64,000 nt of DNA from Myotis daubentonii. Taxonomy: Eukaryota > Chordata > Mammalia > Chiroptera > Vespertilionidae. Of the stretch, positions 11,827 through 22,616 are shown one piece after another. Under the pieces are notes generated by a model. The model was not told the origin of the DNA. It worked only from the letters and a program-made list of their open reading frames with translations, and ran no database searches. How positions within the stretch are numbered: the first letter of the stretch is position 1; each line of letters begins with the position of its first letter. The stretch is taken from NCBI RefSeq assembly GCF_963259705.1, contig NC_081844.1, positions 26,056,294 through 26,120,293 on the forward strand, read 5' to 3'. Made by a program: the position numbers and the translations under genes.

Positions 11827-12050
11827 AATATTTTTTAAATACATTTTTATTGATCTCAGAATGGAAGGGAGAGGGAGAGAGACAGAAACATCAATGATAA
11901 GAGAGAATCATCAATCGGCTTCCTCCTGCATGCCCCGCACTGTGGATCGAGCCTGCTATCTGGGCATGTACCCCTGACCAGAACCAAACCCAGGACCCTT
12001 CAGTCTGCAGGCTGACACTCTATCCACTGAACCAAACCAGCTAGGGACAC
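11827..12050 (-). repeat. Ves SINE, antisense
   Basis: Full antisense copy with an ATTTTGAATT target duplication at 11814-11823 and 12051-12060. Inserted in old L1 ORF2 sequence. Confidence 0.85.
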
Positions 12051-12470
12051 ATTTTGAATTATTCCAATCCTGTGGAAAACGTCATTGGTATTTTGATAGG
12101 AATTGCACTGAATCTATAGATCACCTTGGGTAGTATGGATATTTTAATGATGTTAATTCTTATCCATGAGTATAGTATTTACTTCCATTTATTTGTATCT
12201 TCTTCAATCCCTTTCTTTAGTGTATTATAATTTTCTGAGTACAGGTCTTTTACCTTCTTGGTTAAATTTATTCCTAGGGATTTTATTTTTTATTCCAAAT
12301 CCATTTTAATCTTATGGGTCTACCATCCTATATGGGGTGTGTTGTTGACCATATGTTGTTATGTGGCTCATGACTGTATTAAGTTTTGCTTTTGGTGATG
12401 TGACTTTACACAAGTGATTTATTGTGTGCCCATTGACCCTTTTTTTTTTAATAGAACAGACACAAATTTT

Positions 12471-12687
12471 TAAAAATATATATTTTATTGATTTTTTACA
12501 GAGAGGAAGGGAGAGGGATAGAGAGTTAGAAACATCGATGAGAGAGAAGCATTGATCAGCTGCCTCCTGCACATCCCCTACTGGGGATGTGCCTGCAACC
12601 AAGATACATGCCCTTGACCGGAATCAAACCTGGGACCCTTGAGTCCGCAGGCTGGTGCTCTATCCAGTGAGCCAAACCGGCCAGGGC
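12471..12687 (-). repeat. Ves SINE, antisense
   Basis: Well preserved copy flanked by a 14-bp duplication CAGACACAAATTTT (12457-12470, 12688-12701). Confidence 0.9.
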
Positions 12688-12747
12688 CAGACACAAATTT
12701 TAATTGTTTATTTTCCCAGTCAATGAATGGCTGTTTTTAAAAGGTGT

Positions 12748-12750
<3 letters not shown>

Positions 12751-12800
<50 letters not shown>
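12751..12800. repeat. (GT)25 microsatellite
   Basis: Uninterrupted run of 25 GT dinucleotides, likely length-polymorphic. Confidence 0.95.
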
Positions 12801-12802
<2 letters not shown>

Positions 12803-13061
12803 TTACAGGTAGCTAACAACCACCTGGGTGTAATTTGCATAAACGTTTTGTGTCTCTCTTTCCAGGATCTTTTCTGGGGAACAGAAATCCTATGAGAAGT
12901 CCTTTGGTGATTCCTTTGGGTATCTTTCTGGATGCAGCACTTCCTCTCCCCAAGTTTGTCACCTTTAAATATTTATTCACTTTATTTTAGTCTCAGGTTT
13001 TTAATGAATAAAAATGTATGCAATGATTGCAACTTAAAATAAAGTATAAGATATTTTCAAG

Positions 13062-13280
13062 GCCTTAACCGGTTTGGCTCAGTGGATAGAGCATCGGCCT
13101 GTGGACTCAAGGGTCCCAGGTTTGATTCCGGTCAAGGGCATGTACCTTGGTTACGGGCACATACCCAGTAGGGAGTGTGCAGGAGGCAGCTGATCAATGT
13201 TTCTCTCTCATCGATGTTTCTAACTCTCTATCCCTCTCCCTTCCTCTCTGTACAAAATCAATAAAATATATTTTTTAAAA
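13062..13280 (+). repeat. Ves SINE
   Basis: Sense copy starting GCCTTAACCGGTTTGGCTC, with AAGATATTTTCAAG duplications at 13048-13061 and 13281-13294. Confidence 0.9.
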
Positions 13281-13733
13281 AAGATATTTTCAAGTATTCT
13301 GGACACAAGTGCCTCTCAGAGAAATAACATATTTTATCGTTAGATTGCATGTATTAAATTATTGTTTGGCTTGTTACTTCCGAGTGTTGGTAGGAATATT
13401 ACAAGCTCTATTATTTCGAGTGAGTCAAATAGATTTTTAGAGCTTAGACTGGAGGTGTTGAAGTATGATTAATAATTTATAAAATAAATTCTTGCTATGG
13501 GAACAATAATTAATTAACATTTTATTATTCATATTTTTAATATTTTCTTTTGTTTTTAAGTAAGGCCCTTTAACTTTTCTTGTAAAACTGGCTTAATGGC
13601 ACTGAACATTGTTACCTTTTTCTTGTCTGGGAAAGTCTTTATCTGTTTTTTGTTTTTAATTCTGAATTATAGTCTCACTGGGTAGGGTAATCTAGGTTGT
13701 AGGTCTTTTCATTACTAGGAATATTCCATGCCA

Positions 13734-13887
13734 GCCCTAGCCAGTGTGGCTAAGTTGGTTGGACATTGTCCTGAGCACAGAAAGGTTGCCAGTTTGAGTC
13801 ATTGTCAGGGCACATACCCATGTTGCTGGTTCCATCCTTGGTTGTGAAGGTATGGGAGGCAACCAATTCATGTTTTCCTCCCACATT

Positions 13888-13939
<52 letters not shown>

Positions 13940-13950
13940 ATAAAAATATC
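13734..13950 (+). repeat. Old Ves SINE with expanded (CT)n
   Basis: Sense SINE head and body with the internal CT-rich stretch expanded to a near-perfect (TC)n run at about 13887-13935, followed by ATCAATAAAAAT. Confidence 0.8.
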
Positions 13951-13957
13951 CAGGCTT

Positions 13958-14064
13958 GCCCTAACAGGTTTGACTCAGTGGGTAGAGTGTCAGCCTGCGG
14001 ACTGAAAGGTCCTAGATTTGATCCAGGCCAAGGGCGTGCACCTTGGTTGTGGGCACATCCCTGT
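13958..14064 (+). repeat. Ves SINE, 5' half only
   Basis: The tRNA-like head (GCCCTAACAGGTTTGACTCAG) and following block are present, but the sequence stops at the GGGCACATCCC block and passes into L1-like DNA. This is a 3'-truncated SINE. Confidence 0.8.
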
Positions 14065-14404
14065 AAAGTTGCTATTAAGAATCCATCTGACACTTTTATG
14101 GGATTTCCCTTGTATGTAACCAGCTGGTTTTCTCTTACTGCCTCTGAGATCGTCTTTGTCTTTGATCTTTGGCAATTTAATTATGATGGGTCTTAAAATA
14201 GGCCTTTGGTTCATGTTGCTTGGGACTGTCCGTACTTCCTGGACTTCTGTCTATTTTCTTTTGCCAGATTATGAAAATTTTCAGTACTTATTTTTTAAAA
14301 AGTTTCCAATTCTTTGCTTTCTTTCATCTCTTCTGCTATCCCTATAACACAAATGTTGTTATGCCTGATGTCATCTCAGAGCTCCCTTAAACTATTTTCA
14401 CTTT

Positions 14405-14563
14405 TCAAAAATTGATTTTGGAGAGAAAAAGAAAACATTGATCTGTTATTTCACTCATCTATGCATTCATTGATTGCCTCTTACTTGTGTCCTGACTGGG
14501 AATCTCACCTGCAACCTTGGGGTAGCGTGACAACGCTCTAACTAGCTGAGCTCCTTGATAAGG
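14405..14563 (-). repeat. Old SINE, antisense
   Basis: Highly diverged antisense tRNA-derived SINE: GGAGAGAAAAAGAAAACATTG, then a degenerate box B and TAACTAGCTGAGCTCC. Confidence 0.6.
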
Positions 14564-14623
14564 GCTGCATGTACATTTTTCTAATAAGGGAATGCATTTC
14601 CTGTTTTATAAAAATATTTTATT

Positions 14624-14839
14624 GCCCTACCTGGTTTGTCTCGGTGGATAGAGCATCGGCCTGCAGACTGAAGGGTCCCGGTTTTTATTCTGGTCAAGGG
14701 CACATGCATGGGTTGTGGGCTCAATCTCTCATGGGGGGTGTGCAGGAGGCAGCTGATCAATGATTCCTTCTCATCATTGATGTTTCTCTCTCTCTCCCTC
14801 TCCCTTCATTTCTGAAATCAATAAAAATGTATTAAAAAG
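14624..14839 (+). repeat. Ves SINE
   Basis: Sense copy flanked by AATATTTTATT (14613-14623 and 14840-14850). Confidence 0.9.
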
Positions 14840-14972
14840 AATATTTTATTAACTTTTACTAAGCCATCTAATGCTAACTGATATTGTGTTTTCACATAGG
14901 GAGACGATATAGAAAATATTCCATTCTAATATGGCCTTTCAGGTAAACATTGTTGTTACCTTTATTTAATTA

Positions 14973-15325
14973 CTAGAGGCCTGGTGCACAAAATTTGTGC
15001 ACTGGAGGGGGGGTCCCTCAGCCTGGCCTGCACCCTCTAGCAGTCTGGGAGCCCTTGGGGGCTGTCTGACTGATGCCTTAGGCAGTTAGATATCCTTAGT
15101 GCTGCTGCAGACATTGGAGAAGCTCCCGCCACCACCGTTTTGATCGCCATCCATGAGTCTGGCTTAGGGCTTCCGGCTGAGTGGTGCTCCCCCTGTCGGA
15201 GTGCACTGACCACCAAAGGGCAGCTTTGGCATTAAGCATCTGCCCCCTGATGGTCAGTGCCCATCATAACAACCGGTCATTCTGCCGTTCAATAGATTTG
15301 CATATTAGCCTTTTATTTTATAGGA
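14973..15325 (-). mobile_element. HeliBat-like Helitron, antisense, full length
   Basis: In reverse orientation it starts TCCTATAAAATAAAAGGC and ends with the AAATTTTGTGCACCAGGCC hairpin and CTAG. The 353-bp body carries the characteristic GGTGGTCAGTGC...GCACTGACCACC pieces (about 15210-15265). It is non-coding. Confidence 0.85.
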
Positions 15326-15428
15326 TATATTATGAATTATTATTATTATGAACATACAAGATTTGATATCTTTTTCTTCAACCAAATTTTATTTTTTATC
15401 ATTTTTCTAGATTATTTTTAAAATTATA

Positions 15429-15655
15429 GCCCTAACTGGTTTAGCTCAGTGGATAGAGCATCAGCCTGTGGACTCAAGGGTCCCAGGTTCAATTCCAGTC
15501 AAGGGCATGTACCTTGGTTGCGGGCACATCCCCAGTGGGGAGTGTGCAGGAGGCAGCTGATCGATGTTTCTCTCTCATCGATGTTTCTAACTCTCTATCC
15601 CTTTCCCTTCCTCTCTGTAAAAAATCAATAAAATATATAAAAAATAAAAATAAAT
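15429..15655 (+). repeat. Ves SINE
   Basis: Sense copy with AAATTATA duplications (15421-15428, 15656-15663) and a long A/T-rich tail. Confidence 0.85.
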
Positions 15656-15663
15656 AAATTATA

Positions 15664-16496
15664 TATGAGTGTGTATTCCAATAATGCCAGCAGTCTGGGA
15701 GAGCAGCAGGTCATCCACAAAAATCTCCTCTGCAGCCCCTCATAAACCAGCTGCTTTTGTAGGGTAAGACATAGATTACACAGGGAAATATGGATTATAT
15801 GTGTGATATGGGGAAGCAGGGATTACAAGCATGGGGAAGTAGGAGGCTGGGGTGGACTCCATTGTTTGGGCAATAAAGTTGTTAATCTTTCCATGGGAAT
15901 GGACCACATTCCATGGTTGACTCCCAGGTCCAAGGTTGACTCTCAGGTCCCAGGGGCATACAACTCCCAGCCAGGTCAGAATGACCTTTCTTGAACCAAC
16001 ACAAGGCAATCCTGGTTAACAGAGCATGATTAATGTTTTGCATAAGCATAGCTCGTCCCAATATTCTATTCCTGCCCCTAACATTTCCCCACTGCTATTT
16101 CTATCATCTCATCTCTATGAGGTTAGTTTTAGATGAAAAGTCTCATCCTGCTGGACTGCATCTGCTTCTGCTTGAAAGCAGTTCCCAGGGAAGGAATACA
16201 CCACATGCAGGATCTTGGATGTGTTTTCTATCAACTGAGAACTGTCAGAAACATTCCTTTAAAGCCCTCATAACCATGTTTATGCTGCAATAGCAAGTAA
16301 TCTATTGCTGCCCGATTTTCTAGAACTGCCTCCTTGACCTGGCTCAGCTCTGGATTTATCCCAGGTAAAGCCCTGGAGGTGGCATTCAGGGCTTTTACCG
16401 TGCTACAAGCCAGTCGGGTCACTTCTACATTGAGGGAGCCTACCATGACCAGCATAACAAAAATGGTCAAAGTAATGTATGCAGCAGGGTCTAGAT
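15664..16496 (-). pseudogene. ERV remnant: env transmembrane piece and 3' LTR-like DNA
   Basis: On the minus strand, 16496-16231 reads as part of a retroviral Env transmembrane subunit: a heptad-rich stretch followed by ENRAAIDYLLL, the region of the immunosuppressive-like segment. The cysteines expected just after it (CX6CC) are replaced, so the piece is defective even within the short open frame. The sequence further left has the look of the following LTR. The env homology is cut at its upstream side by a foldback hAT insertion. Neither gag nor pol is next to it. Confidence 0.6.
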
Positions 16497-16720
16497 CAGT
16501 GGTTCTCAACCTTGGCTGCACATTAGAATCATCTGGGAATCTTTTTAAAATCCTGATTTCAGGGCCTCATCCCTGGAAATTCTGTTTCTTTGTTATGGGG
16601 TAAGGCCACAACATTAGTAACAAAGAAACAGAATTTCCGGAGGATGAGGCCCAGAAATCAGGATGTTAAAAAGATAATTCCCAGGTGATTCTAATGTGAA
16701 GCCAAGATTGAAAACCACTG
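16497..16720. mobile_element. Foldback hAT (MER5-like) MITE
   Basis: Flanked by an 8-bp duplication GTCTAGAT (16489-16496, 16721-16728). It starts with CAGTGGTTCTCAACCTTGGC and ends with the inverted form. The arms are inverted almost to the middle (about 100 bp each), so the whole element can form one long hairpin. It interrupts the env remnant. Confidence 0.8.
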
Positions 16721-16728
16721 GTCTAGAT

Positions 16729-17014
16729 GATTTGGAGGGCAAATTAAATTAAAGCTGGGGACAGTGAAACAAGGAAGGGACTAGGATAGAAGAAGCAGTA
16801 GGAGAGAGCCTGGGCAGGGCTGCGTTGGCTCACTGGAAAGTCAGACAAAAGGGGCCCTTGGCATGGGATCAGGGGGTGACCAGATGCTGCCAATAGCTCC
16901 CCTGGTTGCAAGTCTCATGGGAACCTTAGAATTTAGGAGATGCTTGTGTGCGGGGGAAGAACAAGGATGGAGTGAAAGGCAGATGCATGCACCCGGGAAG
17001 GGGAGGGCACTACC
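16729..17014. other. Unclassified stretch
   Basis: Moderately GC-rich, purine-rich DNA between the foldback element and an L1 fragment. It may be more of the antisense ERV, but no motif supports this. Confidence 0.4.
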
Positions 17015-18320
17015 ACATCTTCTTTATTTACTCATCCATGGGTGCACCATTAGAGTGTTTCCATATCTTGGTGATTGTAAATAATGCTGCAGTGAACATG
17101 GGGGTGCATATATCTTCTCAAGACACAGTTTTCTTTTCTTTTTGTCAAATAAATACACAGAAGTGGAATTGTTGAATCATATGGTATCTCTATTTAAAAT
17201 TTTTAAAATAACATCCATAGTTTTTTACAGTGGCTTCACCAATTTACATTCCCACCAACAGTGCACAAGGATTCTGTTATCTCAACGTTCTCACCAACAC
17301 TTGTCATTTCACAGTTGTGGATATTTATTAAAATTCTAATAATGTTTGGCACTTTTATGAGTATTTTTTTCTACTTTTATTAAATTTATTCCCATTTGTT
17401 TCATTTGATTCTATTGCAAATAGGTTTCTTTTGTTAATTTTGTTATCAGATTGTTCATTGCAGTATATAGAAACAGTTTATTTTTATATACTGATCTTGT
17501 ATCATACCAATTTGCTGTACTAAATCATCAGTTCTAATAGCTATTTTCAGTGGGTTCCTTAGAGTTTTCTGTACACATGGTCAGTCATAGCAAGTGAAGG
17601 TAGTTTTACTGCTTTCTATTCAATCTGGATACATTTTATTTTCTTTATTGTCTAAATTGTTCTGGCTAAAATCAATAGTAAATTGCCAAATAGAAGTGGA
17701 AAGTGCTGGCATCCTGGTTTTATTCCTCATTTTCAGGAGAAAACATCCAGACTTTAGCATTAAAGGTAGAAGTACCTGTGGATGTCCCATATTCGCTCAT
17801 TCTCAGGTTCAGGAAAATCTCGAGTCCTGATTTGCTGAGTATTTCTCTCATGAAAGGATGTTGGGTTTTCTCAAGAATTTCCTCTGAGTCTCTTACGATG
17901 ACCCTGATATTTTTGCGTTTTACTCTATTAATCTGATGTATTACATTAGTTGATTTTGGGATGTAACCCACCCTCACATATCTACCTGGTCATGCTGCAT
18001 ACTTCTTTTCAGATGTTGCTGGATTAGGTGCTACTATTGGTTAAAGCAATGGTTGGCAAACCCGTTAGTCAACATAGCCAAATATCAACAGTACAACGAT
18101 TGAAATTTCTTTTGAGAGCCAAATTTTTTAAAGTTGAACTATATAGGTAGGTACATTGTTATTAACTTAATTAGGGTACTCCTAAGGCTTAGGAAGAGCC
18201 ACACTCAAGGGGCCAAAGAGACGCATGTGGCTTGAGAGCCGCAGTTTGCTGACCACTGGGTTAAGATATTTTCTTTTTTATAATCTATATTCACAGGAGA
18301 AATATGTCTGCAGTTTGTTT
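17015..18320 (-). mobile_element. Old L1 ORF2 fragment, antisense
   Basis: Long antisense L1 homology (3'-end blocks such as ATGCTGCAGTGAACATGGGG and ACATTCCCACCAACAGTG, then reverse-transcriptase-region blocks with TTACTCTATTAATCTGATGT). All frames are broken. A hAT MITE interrupts it at 18047-18258. Confidence 0.75.
18047..18258 (-). mobile_element. hAT MITE
   Basis: Ends CAATGGTTGGCAAAC and GTTTGCTGACCACTG are inverted repeats. It is flanked by an 8-bp duplication GGTTAAAG/GGTTAAGA (18039-18046, 18259-18266), one mismatch. It is a shorter, opposite-orientation relative of the element at 19766-20284. Confidence 0.85.
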
Positions 18321-18329
18321 GTTTTTGTG

Positions 18330-18545
18330 GTGATGAACCTGAGCTGCCCTACTGACTGCCTATGTAAGTGGACAAGTCATTTAGCTCCCAAAGTCTCAGT
18401 TGCCTCTCTAACCAAAGGTGATCAGATTAGTGCTTCCATGTTTAGGAATCTCTGAAGATGTAAAGTACTGAGTCAATCCTCTCATGGTGCTGAGTGTCTT
18501 ACACTTAGTAAGCCTCTACCACTGCATTTATTTTAAGTATTCATT
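18330..18545. repeat. MIR SINE remnant
   Basis: Contains the conserved MIR core pattern (GACAAGTCATTTAGCTCCC followed by CTCAGTTGCCTC), heavily diverged as expected of this ancient mammalian family. Confidence 0.65.
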
Positions 18546-18695
18546 TTCATGTATTGGTTTGGTTGTACCATTCAGTGGTTAGATTTTAGACGGTCATATA
18601 CTATACAGGTGCGTGCGTCGTAAAGTGTCTTTATTATTAGTGTTAGCATTCCTGTTCCTATTCTCATTGTCATTATCTTATAAACACTAAAACAG

Positions 18696-18892
18696 TTGCT
18701 CAGACAGTGTTGCTCAGTGGTTGAACATCAACCCTTGCACCAAGAGACTGCTGGTTTGATTCCTGGTCAGGACACATGTCTGAGTTATAAATTCAGTCCT
18801 TAGTGCAGAAGACAGCCTACCTATGTTTCTTTCTCATTGATGTTTATATCTCTCTCTCCCTCTCCTATCTTTTCTGAAATAAATGAAATATA
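18696..18892 (+). repeat. Old Ves-type SINE
   Basis: Diverged sense SINE (GTTGCTCAGTGGTTGAACAT head, GGTTTGATTCCTGGTCAGGA box B region, C/T-rich tail). Confidence 0.75.
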
Positions 18893-18906
18893 TAGACATA
18901 CATATA

Positions 18907-19071
18907 CAGTGGGGCCTTGACTTACAAGTGTCCCTACTAACGAGTTTTTTGAGATACCAGCTGTCTCTTGGCCGATGTTTTGCATTGAGTTGATAGAGTA
19001 ATTTGAGTTAATGAGCTCCTTAACAAGCTCGGTCTCAGAACAAATTAAACTCGTAAGTCAAGGCCCCACTG
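18907..19071. mobile_element. Tc1/mariner-type MITE
   Basis: 165 bp with perfect outer inverted repeats CAGTGGGGCCTTGACTTAC / GTAAGTCAAGGCCCCACTG, flanked by TA on both sides (18905-18906, 19072-19073), the target choice of Tc1/mariner transposases. Non-coding. Confidence 0.9.
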
Positions 19072-19073
19072 TA

Positions 19074-19499
19074 TATCATTTTTAAAATGTCAAATCTAAA
19101 CTGACAGGTAAAATAACTATGAAGTAATGCTTTTAATATAATTCTGTGATGACTATTTTGATTTCCTCCTCTGAAACCTTCAAAATATATGCTGTGATTA
19201 TGATGTATTGCCTTCTTAACTAGATAAAAAAAAATGTCATTGATTCTTCCACTACTGCTTCAAACACCATGTCTATATTTCAGTCAGACCACAAGGAAAA
19301 ATATTTTTAGGTACAAACAAATATCTGTTCTTCTGCCATTTAAAGGTACTTCATGCTTTATCACAAAAAGGATCCATTGCTTCCTTATTTTCACTCAGAT
19401 ATAAGAGGCTGGAGTGCAACTTGGGAGTTCTCCAGTGAACACTGAAACTGGCCCAGCACATGAAGGAAAAGGAAAGACCAAAGAAAGAGACAGACCAGT
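19074..19499. other. Unclassified stretch
   Basis: AT-rich non-coding DNA. No repeat terminus or gene signal was recognised. Confidence 0.4.
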
Positions 19500-19615
19500 C
19501 CAGATTTTTAAGTGGCAGTTGTAATACGCAAAGGAACTTGCATACCAGGGTGGTCTTGGGTGGCCATTAGAGCAGTAGACCTCCACACTGCCCACCAGAA
19601 TCTTCAAAGTTTACC
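19500..19615 (+). repeat. Source arm of a 116-bp inverted repeat
   Basis: From CCAGATTTTTAAGTGGCAG to CTTCAAAGTTTACC. Its reverse complement, about 93% identical by eye, lies at 20155-20270 inside the hAT element that begins 150 bp to the right. See that entry. Confidence 0.9.
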
Positions 19616-19765
19616 TAGAAGCCTTCACTGGGTCACCGGGTCAGATGGGGTCAGCAGCATTGTCCTCTCAAACCTCCGTCCTGGAAATGGCTTTAGTTCT
19701 CCATCAGTGGGCAGAATCTATATCCCAAGTACAGGGATGGGAGGAAGGAATCTCATTGCCTAGCT

Positions 19766-20284
19766 CAGTGGTCGGCAAACTGTGGTTTGCAAGCCACATG
19801 TGGGTCTTTGGCCCCTTGAGTGTGGCTCTTCCACAAAATACCATGTGCGGGCGCGCACGTACAGTGCGATTGAAACTTCGTGGCCCATGCGCAGAAGTCA
19901 GTTTTCAGAAAGGAAATAGACGAAATGAGTATACAAGAGGAGTGTGGATGGGAGAGTTGGAAGAGGTCGACCTCAGTGAACGTACCTCAATCAGATTGAG
20001 GACGTTTTTAGCAAAGGCCAGCTTAGGAGTACCCTAATTAAGTTAATAACAATGTACCTACCTATACAGTTTAAGTTTAAAAAATTTGGCTCTCAAAAGA
20101 AATTTCAATCGTTGTACTGTTGATATTTGGCTCTGTTGACTAATGAGTAACTTTGGTAAACTTTGAAGATTCTGGTGGGCAGTGTGGAGGTCTACTGCTC
20201 TAATGGCCTCCCAAGAACACCCTGGTATGCAAGTTCCTGTGCTTATTCGAACTGCCACTTAAAAATCTGGGCAACCGACCACTG
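19766..20284 (+). mobile_element. hAT transposon carrying an inverted copy of its flank
   Basis: Flanked by a perfect 8-bp duplication GCCTAGCT (19758-19765, 20285-20292). The left end is CAGTGGTCGGCAAACTG; the right end is GGCAACCGACCACTG, of which about 13 bp are the TIR. The left part and the middle (up to about 20146) match the hAT family also seen at 18047-18258. The region 20155-20270, where native element sequence is expected, is instead an inverted copy of host DNA at 19500-19615. No transposase is encoded. Confidence 0.85.
20155..20270 (-). repeat. Captured inverted copy of flanking DNA in a hAT element
   Basis: Reverse complement of 19500-19615 with a few mismatches. It lies immediately inside the right TIR of the hAT element. 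About 8 bp of filler (20147-20154) separate it from recognisable element sequence. Confidence 0.85.
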
Positions 20285-20292
20285 GCCTAGCT

Positions 20293-20591
20293 CATTGGTT
20301 GACCAGCTGTCACGTTATCTCAGTGACCCTCCCACAGAGCAGCTGCTTGAACCTTGTGTGACTCTTTCCATTAGAGCCATGTGCCAAGGCTACGGGGAAA
20401 ATCTCTCTGTAAATACAAGGAACTCCTTGTGCCTTTTCCATGGAGTTCTTTGGCTGAAAGGACCATCTTGTAGGGTGAGTCTTGAGACCTCATGGTGGAG
20501 ACTACAGGAACCACCTCCTCTTACCCGCTACTGTGTCACCAATGGATTTGTAACCCGCTTGGATCTTGTCTTCTGATTGTAATATATAAAA
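20293..20591. other. Unclassified, with LTR-adjacent sequence at its end
   Basis: 20534-20591 (CACCAATGGATTTGTAACCC onward) matches 7287-7350, the sequence adjoining the antisense LTR at 7540. The rest is unassigned. Two Helitrons then separate it from the continuation at 21576. Confidence 0.5.
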
Positions 20592-20759
20592 TTAGAGGCC
20601 CAATGCATGAAACTCGTGCAAGAGTAAGCCTTCCTTCCCCCGGCTCTGGCACTGGCTTCCCTCTGGTCGCCTGTGGAACCTAGGACCCAGGCTTCCCTCT
20701 CAGCCCCGGCTTTGTCTGGAAGGACAGGTGGTCTAATTAGCATATTACGCTTTTATTAT
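20592..20759 (-). mobile_element. Helitron remnant, antisense
   Basis: The left border TTAGAGGCCCAATGCATGAA is the reverse complement of a Helitron 3' end (one change from CTAG), and the right part has TAATTAGCATATTACGC, the reverse complement of the 5' region. The terminal bases abut the next Helitron. Confidence 0.7.
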
Positions 20760-21575
20760 TCTATCTAATAAAGAGGGAATACATGCCCTAACAGTCAAGA
20801 TAGCTGCACTAACCGTGGAGGCAGGGATTCTATAACACAAGATGGCTGCGCCCCCCGCGGAGTTCCAGTAAGGGGCCTTAAGGAGCAATCAGCAGGGACC
20901 TGAGGCTGTGCCCCCGCCTGTTGGGGCTTGACAGGGGACCTCAGGCCGTGTCCCCTGCCCGGGTGTCAGGCTGGGGGACCTCAAGCTGTGCCACCCCTGC
21001 CTGGCAGGGCTTGACAGGGGACCTCAGGCCACACCCCCAACCCCAGCGCCAGGCGGGGGGACCTCAGGCTGTGCCCCCCAACCAGGCACTGAGCCAGGGG
21101 ATCTGAGGCGGCGCCCCATGCCCCAGCGCTGGTCTGTGGGACCTGAGGCCGTGCCCCCCACCTAGCAGGGCTTGACAGGAAACCTCAAGGCATGCCCACC
21201 GCCCCAGCCCGGCCGGGGGACCTCTGCACCAGGCCAGGTGACTTTAGGCTACGCCCCCTCTCTCCCCCACCCCCCACCCAGTGGGGCTTGAAAGAGATGG
21301 GGCTGGCCAGGTCTGGATATAGCCAAATGGGGGTGGAGCAGTCCAGGTCTGGGTCTCACTTGATTTTGAGGCGCACATGGGTGGGCAGGGACTTGACACT
21401 GGTTCCTGTGGCGTGCCCCAGACTCTGACAGGAAGAAGATTTTCATATATATTTTACTAATTTTCTTTCATCTCTGACACTTCTATTATAGAGAAATGGT
21501 GAATAGCAATATTAAAATATATCCTCTAATTAATTCCCTTTTAATGTGCGCAAATTCCATGCACAGGGTTACTAG
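20760..21575 (+). mobile_element. Helitron with GC-rich minisatellite
   Basis: Begins TCTATCTAATAAAGAGGG and ends GCACAGGGTTACTAG, with T following. About 20880-21260 is an imperfect GC-rich array of units of about 55-60 bp built on GGGGACCTCAGGCCGTGCCC. Together with the previous Helitron it interrupts ERV-related sequence that is continuous at 7291-7400. Confidence 0.75.
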
Positions 21576-22425
21576 TTATAGATAAGGTAGAAAACTGCCA
21601 TTCCCAGGAACAATATCTCAATCCATTGACATTTTGCTTCCTGACAATAAACTCAAAAATTCTCATGAATGATTCTTACATTGACAGATGGAACCCAGTT
21701 TTCTGATAAATCTCATTATTGCTGGATTAAACAGTGTAACTGTGGTGGTAACAGGAATGGCCTCAGGTGTCTGACTGGGCTCAGACCAAATATGGGTTCA
21801 GCAACCTGGGTACTTGTGTTCTGGCTAGGAAAGAATTCACAGCAAGACCCAAACTATAAGACAACATTTACTATTGAATTACAGAGGTAGGAGAAGTAAT
21901 TCTTAGAAGAAATGAGCTTCAGAAAGGTGTTAAGGAGGTAACGTAAGTGCCCTTGGAGCTTGGGAGTGCAAGCTAATGGTAACCTGCCTGGGGGAGGAGG
22001 AGAAGGAGGGGAAGGGAAAGGTACAGGTGTGCTCCAGGGAGGGAGAGCACACTGGGTCCTCCTTCCTAAAGGTTTTAAGGGTGGAGATTTCAGGGGAGGT
22101 CCCAGGGGAAGAGCTGAATGGAATATTCTGTAGTTTCCAGGTGTGTCCATTCAGGGATGTGGCCTCCACTGATGGATTGGCTGGCACCAGGACAGGGGTC
22201 ATTATTCAATGCAGCTGGTCCTGATGTCAGCCCTGGCATTTTGCTGCTTATCTGGGCCTGGAGGTAGAGGAGGAAACGTCACCCTGGGGACAAGGCCCCA
22301 CCCTACAATTGGTTGCCCATTGCTGGACACCTGGGCTTCCCACCATGGTGACCTCTGTGCCCGGCCCATCTCCTTGCTCTGGGTAGGCCTGTGGAACTGC
22401 CCACAAGACAACCACAAGTAAGGGG
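21576..22425 (-). mobile_element. ERV LTR with adjoining sequence, antisense
   Basis: 21576-21766 matches 7350-7540. 21767-22425 is an antisense LTR homologous to the sense copy at 52754-53647 (for example AATGCAGCTGGTCCT and GGTCCCACCCTACAAT-type blocks) and lacks the SINE found there. No coding sequence. Confidence 0.6.
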
Positions 22426-22616
22426 TGGCTCATGACCTCAGAGGAGTGTGGTTGAAACCAGTGGGAACACATGTTTTCATGTGAAAAACATTTTCTAAAG
22501 TTAACCATTCTGAATACATAGAAGTCACTTTCCACGCTGGAAATGATGGCTTGTTTCTGGATTCAATGCTCTTTTGGGGAATCTGCCTGTAGTTCTGGGA
22601 GGATAACACCCTAAGG

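Larger units (their letters stand above)
10976..12310 (-). mobile_element. Old L1 ORF2 fragment, antisense, interrupted
   Basis: Sequence typical of antisense L1 ORF2 (TATAGCTTTGTAGTATAGTT, then GGAATTGCACTGAATCTATA). It is interrupted by an LTR (11219-11745) and a Ves SINE (11827-12050), and all frames are broken. 12311-12456 continues as AT-rich sequence that I do not assign. Confidence 0.75.
13540..14400 (-). mobile_element. Old HAL1/L1 ORF1 fragment, antisense
   Basis: Antisense ORF1-type sequence (GCAATTTAATTATGATGGGT; TACTTCCTGGACTTCTGTCT) split by two SINEs at 13734-13950 and 13958-14064. Heavily diverged, with no open frame of note. Confidence 0.65.

Noticed and set aside
13886..13936. 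Ser/Leu- or Arg/Glu-repeat proteins encoded across (CT)n
   Set aside because: Simple-repeat translation inside a SINE.
16231..16496. Possible captured functional env gene
   Set aside because: Only a short piece of the transmembrane subunit remains; key cysteines are replaced and a MITE cuts it.
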